Shown: positions 60,157 through 64,000 of the stretch, piece after piece
Layout of the letters: each line of letters opens with the position of its first letter
Position numbering within the stretch: the stretch's first letter is position 1
Assembly (NCBI RefSeq): GCF_905147045.1
Contig: NC_065910.1
Location: 2,976,001 to 3,040,000, forward strand
Direction of reading: 5' to 3'
DNA from: Nymphalis io
Lineage: Eukaryota; Arthropoda; Insecta; Lepidoptera; Nymphalidae
DNA: 64,000 nucleotides
Program-made: the position numbers and the translations under genes
Notes under the pieces: generated by a model
Seen by the model: the letters and a program-made list of their open reading frames with translations, nothing else
Told to the model about the DNA's origin: nothing
Database searches by the model: none

Positions 60157-60608
60157 GTATATCTATTCTACAAAATAATTAAAAAAAGAATTTCGCTTTC
60201 AATTTCAGTTAATTTCAGGTTAAATTTCTCGTACCGTTTAACAATTTTCGTTTGAAAATTATAAGACAACATAAATTTGATTGAAACTGCTTAATAAAGT
60301 TTGAACTTAATTGCTAACTTCATAGACGGAACGGTTATTACTTAGTCATTTTATTCCAAAACATTGGTATTATTTTTATATAACGAAGCTTTTTTGACGA
60401 TATTGTTACATACGATAGCAAGTACCATAAAACGGAGAGAGAACCCATCACCTGGTTTTATGTGGTATTCAACGCGCCCTATATTTTATGCTTGATGACG
60501 TTATGTGTGTATATGCTCGTGATACCTCTAGATTTTATTACACTATTTCTAAAATTGAATACGTTGAAACATAAATTCCCGGTATTTGGTTTATAATGTA
60601 AAAAAATT

Positions 60609-60910
60609 AGGCCGAGATGGCCCAGCGGTAAAAACACGTGAATCTTAACCGAAGATCGTGGGTTGAACCCACCCAGTTGAACCCGGGCAACCACCACTCA
60701 ATTTTCATGTGCTAAACTTGTTATTATAATTCATTTCATGTTTGACGGTGAAGAAAAACATCGTGAGGAAACCTGCATATGTCGAATTTCACTGAAATTC
60801 TGCCACATGTTTATTGGAGCAGCGTGGTGGAATAAGCTCCAAACCTTCTCCTCAAAAAGGGATAGGAGGCCTTAGCCCAGCAGTGGGACATTGACAAGCT
60901 GTTACTACTG
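60609..60910 (+). repeat. SINE-B with duplicated B-box segment
   Basis: Head ggccgagatggcccagcggt. The B-box area appears as gggttgaacccacccagttgaacccgggc, a short tandem duplication. The tail is agcagtgggacattgacaag. Confidence 0.9.
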
Positions 60911-61110
60911 TATAAAAAATATTGTTTAAAAGTTTCAAAAATATTCGAAAATCGAACGCAATCTTACAGTGACATCTGTTTGAAATAAGTTTTCATTTAA
61001 TACTGAATGATTTCTTTTTAAATATATAGACGGCCCAATGGCTCGAAAATTTAATCCTAAACAAAATTTAAAATAATTATTTTGTGACTTTTATAAATAA
61101 CTGAGTATTT

Positions 61111-61340
61111 ACTGGTGGTAGGGTTTTGTGCAAGCTCGTCTAGGTAGGTACCACCCACTCATCAGACATTCTACTGCAAAACAGCAGTACTTGGTATTGT
61201 TGTGTTCCGATTTGAAAGGTGAGTAAGCCAGTGTAATTACAGGCACAAGGGTCATAACATCTTAGTTCGCAAGGTTGGAGGCGCATTGGCAAAGTAAGCG
61301 ATGGTTAATATTTCTTACAATACCAATATATTATAAAAAA
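61111..61340 (+). repeat. SINE-A, hairpin deleted
   Basis: actggtggtagggttttgtg through to tacaataccaatatattata followed by A7. As at 32040-32289 the hairpin segment is lost yet the A tail is kept. Confidence 0.85.
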
Positions 61341-61477
61341 ATATGATGCAGGAATTCAATCATGTAGTCATCATCAAACATCAAATACAAAATTATTGTT
61401 GAGGTAATAACCTTTTTATATAACTGAATAATCAAAGTATAACAAAAAATAACATGCCTAACGTTTTTTTATGATAT

Positions 61478-61686
61478 AAAAAAGTGGAGAGGCATATGGG
61501 CCACCTCAAGGTAAGTGGTCACCACCGCCCATAACAATTGGCGCTATAAGAAATATTAACTCCTTCACCCTTAAAATACACACCCGGAGTGACACACCAA
61601 CACTGAGTTGGCGATTACTGTTTGGCGATAGGCTATCTGACGAGTGGCTGGTACCTACCCAGATGGGTTGACACAAAGTCCTACCC
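61478..61686 (-). repeat. SINE-A, diverged
   Basis: aaaaaagtggagaggcatat, hairpin variant cacctcaaggtaagtgg, through to tgacacaaagtcctacccag. Confidence 0.78.
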
Positions 61687-62834
61687 AGTATATAAATTAT
61701 AATTCAAAAATGCTTAATTTTCAAATAAGTAAGAAAATACTTCAAAGTATTAACAACTCTAATCTTTCCGATCATCGTATCAGCCAAGTTTAAACAAGTT
61801 CAGCTAAAGTTTAGGGCAAGTTACATAGACATTGACATGACCCAAATAGAAGCTGAATGTAACAAGATATTTCCAGGTCTCTGTGAAAGGAAGCTACAAT
61901 GAAAGCATCGAAATCGAAATTTCGACTGACCTAGATAGAAAATTTATTCTACCTAGAAGGGCTACGAAGCATATATTTTATGTATTTAAATCATGATATG
62001 CGTCACAAATAAAGATTGTTACGTCATCGTATTGAACAAAATGATCCTTTGAGCTGCGAACAACTTAATTTAACATGGGAAATTTTATCTTATTTCACCA
62101 AAAGCGTAAAATAAATTTACAAAATTTACCTTTTCTCAAAGTGCGTCGTTTTGCGTTTATGACATTGTGCTTTTCAATGGTTATGGTAAAAAAGCAGTTA
62201 TCTATAATATGTATGCTTTGCGTGTTAATTCAACCTAATGATCATAAGGATAAGTAAAAATATTCATGTCAAATTTAATGCGAAGCAATTCCTGTACCTA
62301 TTTTTACGTGAAGTTTACTCGTGCAAATACAGGCCTGACGCATTGATATTTTAGTAGACACGCAATGGCTATCCATTTAGACAAACAATTGTTCGTCTCT
62401 TGTGTGGAGTAAATATATATAACGGTAGTGTTACGATTATATTTTGCTATAGTTCTAATGTTATATAAAAGAATACCTTAATGTCTTAATGGCTTAATTC
62501 ACTGGCATAATAACGTTCAACGTTTCTTAATCATAAACGATTGAAATTGTATGATTTTGTTCATTTGTTTTATTACATAAACTAAATTAAGATAAGTTAA
62601 GATGGGCTCGAAATGTTTTATCATTAACTATTTACTATACCCATTAACTGACTGTTACGGAGCACCTTAAGTAGCCGTTAAACAACTCTGAGTGTGGTTG
62701 TAAGTTTAAAAAATAAAATATCATTAACTTGCGCTTTTCACCTTAATTTATGATCAGCTCAGCATGTGTCATAATATTTGAATTCTGGGGATGGTTTGCT
62801 GGTTGGTGGTTTCCCAGCACCATACGGGTTATAG

Positions 62835-63053
62835 ATGTGTGCTATATTCAAAAATCCTCAACACAACGATTTCCCTGAATCAGTTCTTACGACACTCACA
62901 GTTAGAGATAAGGACGATAGGGTGAGTATAGATGATAGGACGAGTACAGAGATAGACAATAGAGTACGGGGAGTAAGATCGCTTTTTAAAAGAGCGCGGG
63001 AACTATATAACTTCATCATTCATCACAAGGAGAGCTTTTTCAAGACACGATAA
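62835..63053 (+). other. Unrecognised 72-codon open frame
   Basis: ATG to TAA, starting MCAIFKNPQHNDFPESVLTT and ending NFIIHHKESFFKTR. It is rich in Asp, Arg and Ser and less AT-biased than its surroundings. A possible splice acceptor (gggttatag|ATG) lies just before it. I recognise no domain. It could be a terminal exon, a short gene, a TE remnant or chance. No polyadenylation signal is obvious nearby. Confidence 0.3.
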
Positions 63054-63139
63054 AAAAGAAGGAAGTCGTTGTAATATTGAAACGATACCGTCATCTCTTT
63101 CTGTGTCCAAGATGGCCATAGCAAAGATTTTTAAGGGTT

Positions 63140-63444
63140 ACCGTAACAGCCTGTGAATGTCCCACTGCTAGGCTAAAGGTCTCCTCTCCTCTTTTTGAGG
63201 AGAAGGTTTGGAGCTTATTCCACCACGCTGCTCCAATGCGGGTTGGTGGAATACACATGTGGCAGAATTTCAGTGAAATTAGACACATGCAGGTTTCCTC
63301 ACAATGTTTTCCTTCACCGTAAAGCACGAGATGAATTATAATCACAAATTAAGCACATGAAAATTCAGTGGTGCTTGCCCGGGTTTGAACCCACGATCAT
63401 CGGTTAAGATTCACGCGTTCTTACCACTGGGCCATCTCGGCTCA
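63140..63444 (-). repeat. SINE-B copy, full length, 10-bp target duplication
   Basis: Tail ccgtaacagcctgtgaatgt at the left, tRNA head ccatctcggctc at the right. TTAAGGGTTA at 63131-63140 and 63445-63454 is the duplicated target; bases at the left edge are shared. Confidence 0.92.
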
Positions 63445-63480
63445 TTAAGGGTTAAGATATCATTAAGGGTTAAGATATCA
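63445..63480 (+). repeat. 18-bp tandem duplication beside the SINE
   Basis: ttaagggttaagatatca occurs twice without a gap, starting with the right target-site duplicate. Confidence 0.95.
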
Positions 63481-64000
63481 TAAAAAATACTCTGAAGGTT
63501 ACCTAGATCGAAAAAACTGGAGATGGGTTGGCTATGTCCTACTTCGTTTAAAAACACATGGCTCATGTGATAAAAATGTAAATTATATGTAAAAATGTAT
63601 GCAGATTCTTATTCATGCTTCAATATACATTACTTCATAATATTCTTGTATACTTCAGGATTATTCAAAAATCCACTCATAAATCGTACAATACTTGTTT
63701 TCTCTATTTAAACGTTGTGTAATCTCTTGTAGAAAATGTCGGACAAAGGATTTCTCCGAAGGTCAAATACAAATCGTACCATGCGAATGGTTCACGTACA
63801 AAACCTGTCGTAATTTTTTCGATATGAATTTCAAATTATATATCACTAGAGACCCAGCCCGGCCTCTCAAAGATTGAACTGAATATATAGACATGTTATG
63901 TGTAATACTAGGATCTTCAGGCTACATTTAAGGGGTTTCATTCCACCTACATTTTCTATGACATAACTTTATCGATTTACACATGCACGCTATGCAAGCT

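Larger units (their letters stand above)
54356..64000. other. DNA upstream of Mctp long-isoform start
   Basis: No convincing further exon was found. Repeats are listed separately. The stretches 54360-55545, 55665-56565, 56870-57940, 58660-59750 and 61690-62830 are AT-rich and unassigned. Untranslated first exons and the promoter of the long transcript may lie here, but no sequence signal fixes them. Confidence 0.6.

Noticed and set aside
1..64000. A CRISPR array, operon or phage-like system
   Set aside because: No regularly spaced direct repeats, no ribosome-binding-site-led gene clusters and no prokaryotic families. Introns, SINEs and LINEs show an insect nuclear genome.

Overview
This is lepidopteran nuclear DNA, most likely from a butterfly. 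It is AT-rich, intron-dominated and full of tRNA-derived SINEs, other short interspersed repeats and 5'-truncated LINE copies. No prokaryotic gene layout, rRNA gene, stand-alone tRNA gene or CRISPR array is visible. The species cannot be named from the window.

The window is dominated by one host gene on the minus strand: a multiple-C2-domain transmembrane protein (MCTP, Mctp). I assembled its 5' two-thirds exon by exon from splice sites, reading phase and C2 motifs. In transcript order the exons are 54238-54355 (ATG), 51728-51825, 46378-46489, 44048-44190, 34792-34983, 2831-2982, 2254-2412 and 1-78 (cut by the window edge). Every junction keeps phase and the exons join into one open frame of 350 complete codons: a basic N-terminus, a Ser/Pro/Thr linker, a full C2A domain and most of C2B. 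The rest of C2B, C2C and the transmembrane pair must lie left of base 1.

Two further minus-strand exons (7341-7783 and 4309-4456) sit in the 32-kb intron between the C2A and C2B exons. They splice in phase with each other and with the C2B exon. The first carries an ATG in good context behind an in-frame stop, so they probably make an alternative N-terminus for an isoform lacking C2A. A phase-compatible cassette insertion is also possible.

The rest is introns and upstream DNA filled with repeats. I use private names: SINE-A (about 290 bp, ends in an ACCACTTACCATCAGGTGG hairpin and TATA-polyA; about 25 copies), SINE-B (tRNA head GCCGAGATGG, tail CCAGCAGTGGGACATT...AGGCTG; about 11 copies), SINE-C and SINE-D (other tRNA-headed families), and repeats E, F and G. 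LINE remnants include a Jockey/R1/I-like RT plus RNase H copy (36.7-39.0 kb), a second shorter copy with a 12-bp target duplication (20.7-21.4 kb), an RTE-like 3' end with a 9-bp duplication (32.4-32.9 kb), a CR1/Daphne-like C-terminus (8.6-9.2 kb) and smaller pieces. All are truncated or broken.

Most notable: a SINE-B copy inserted 12 bases upstream of the splice acceptor of Mctp coding exon 2; the alternative internal Mctp exons; SINE-A and SINE-B each sharing a 3' tail with a LINE in the same window; and several long fold-back hairpins. I saw no wholly new molecular system.
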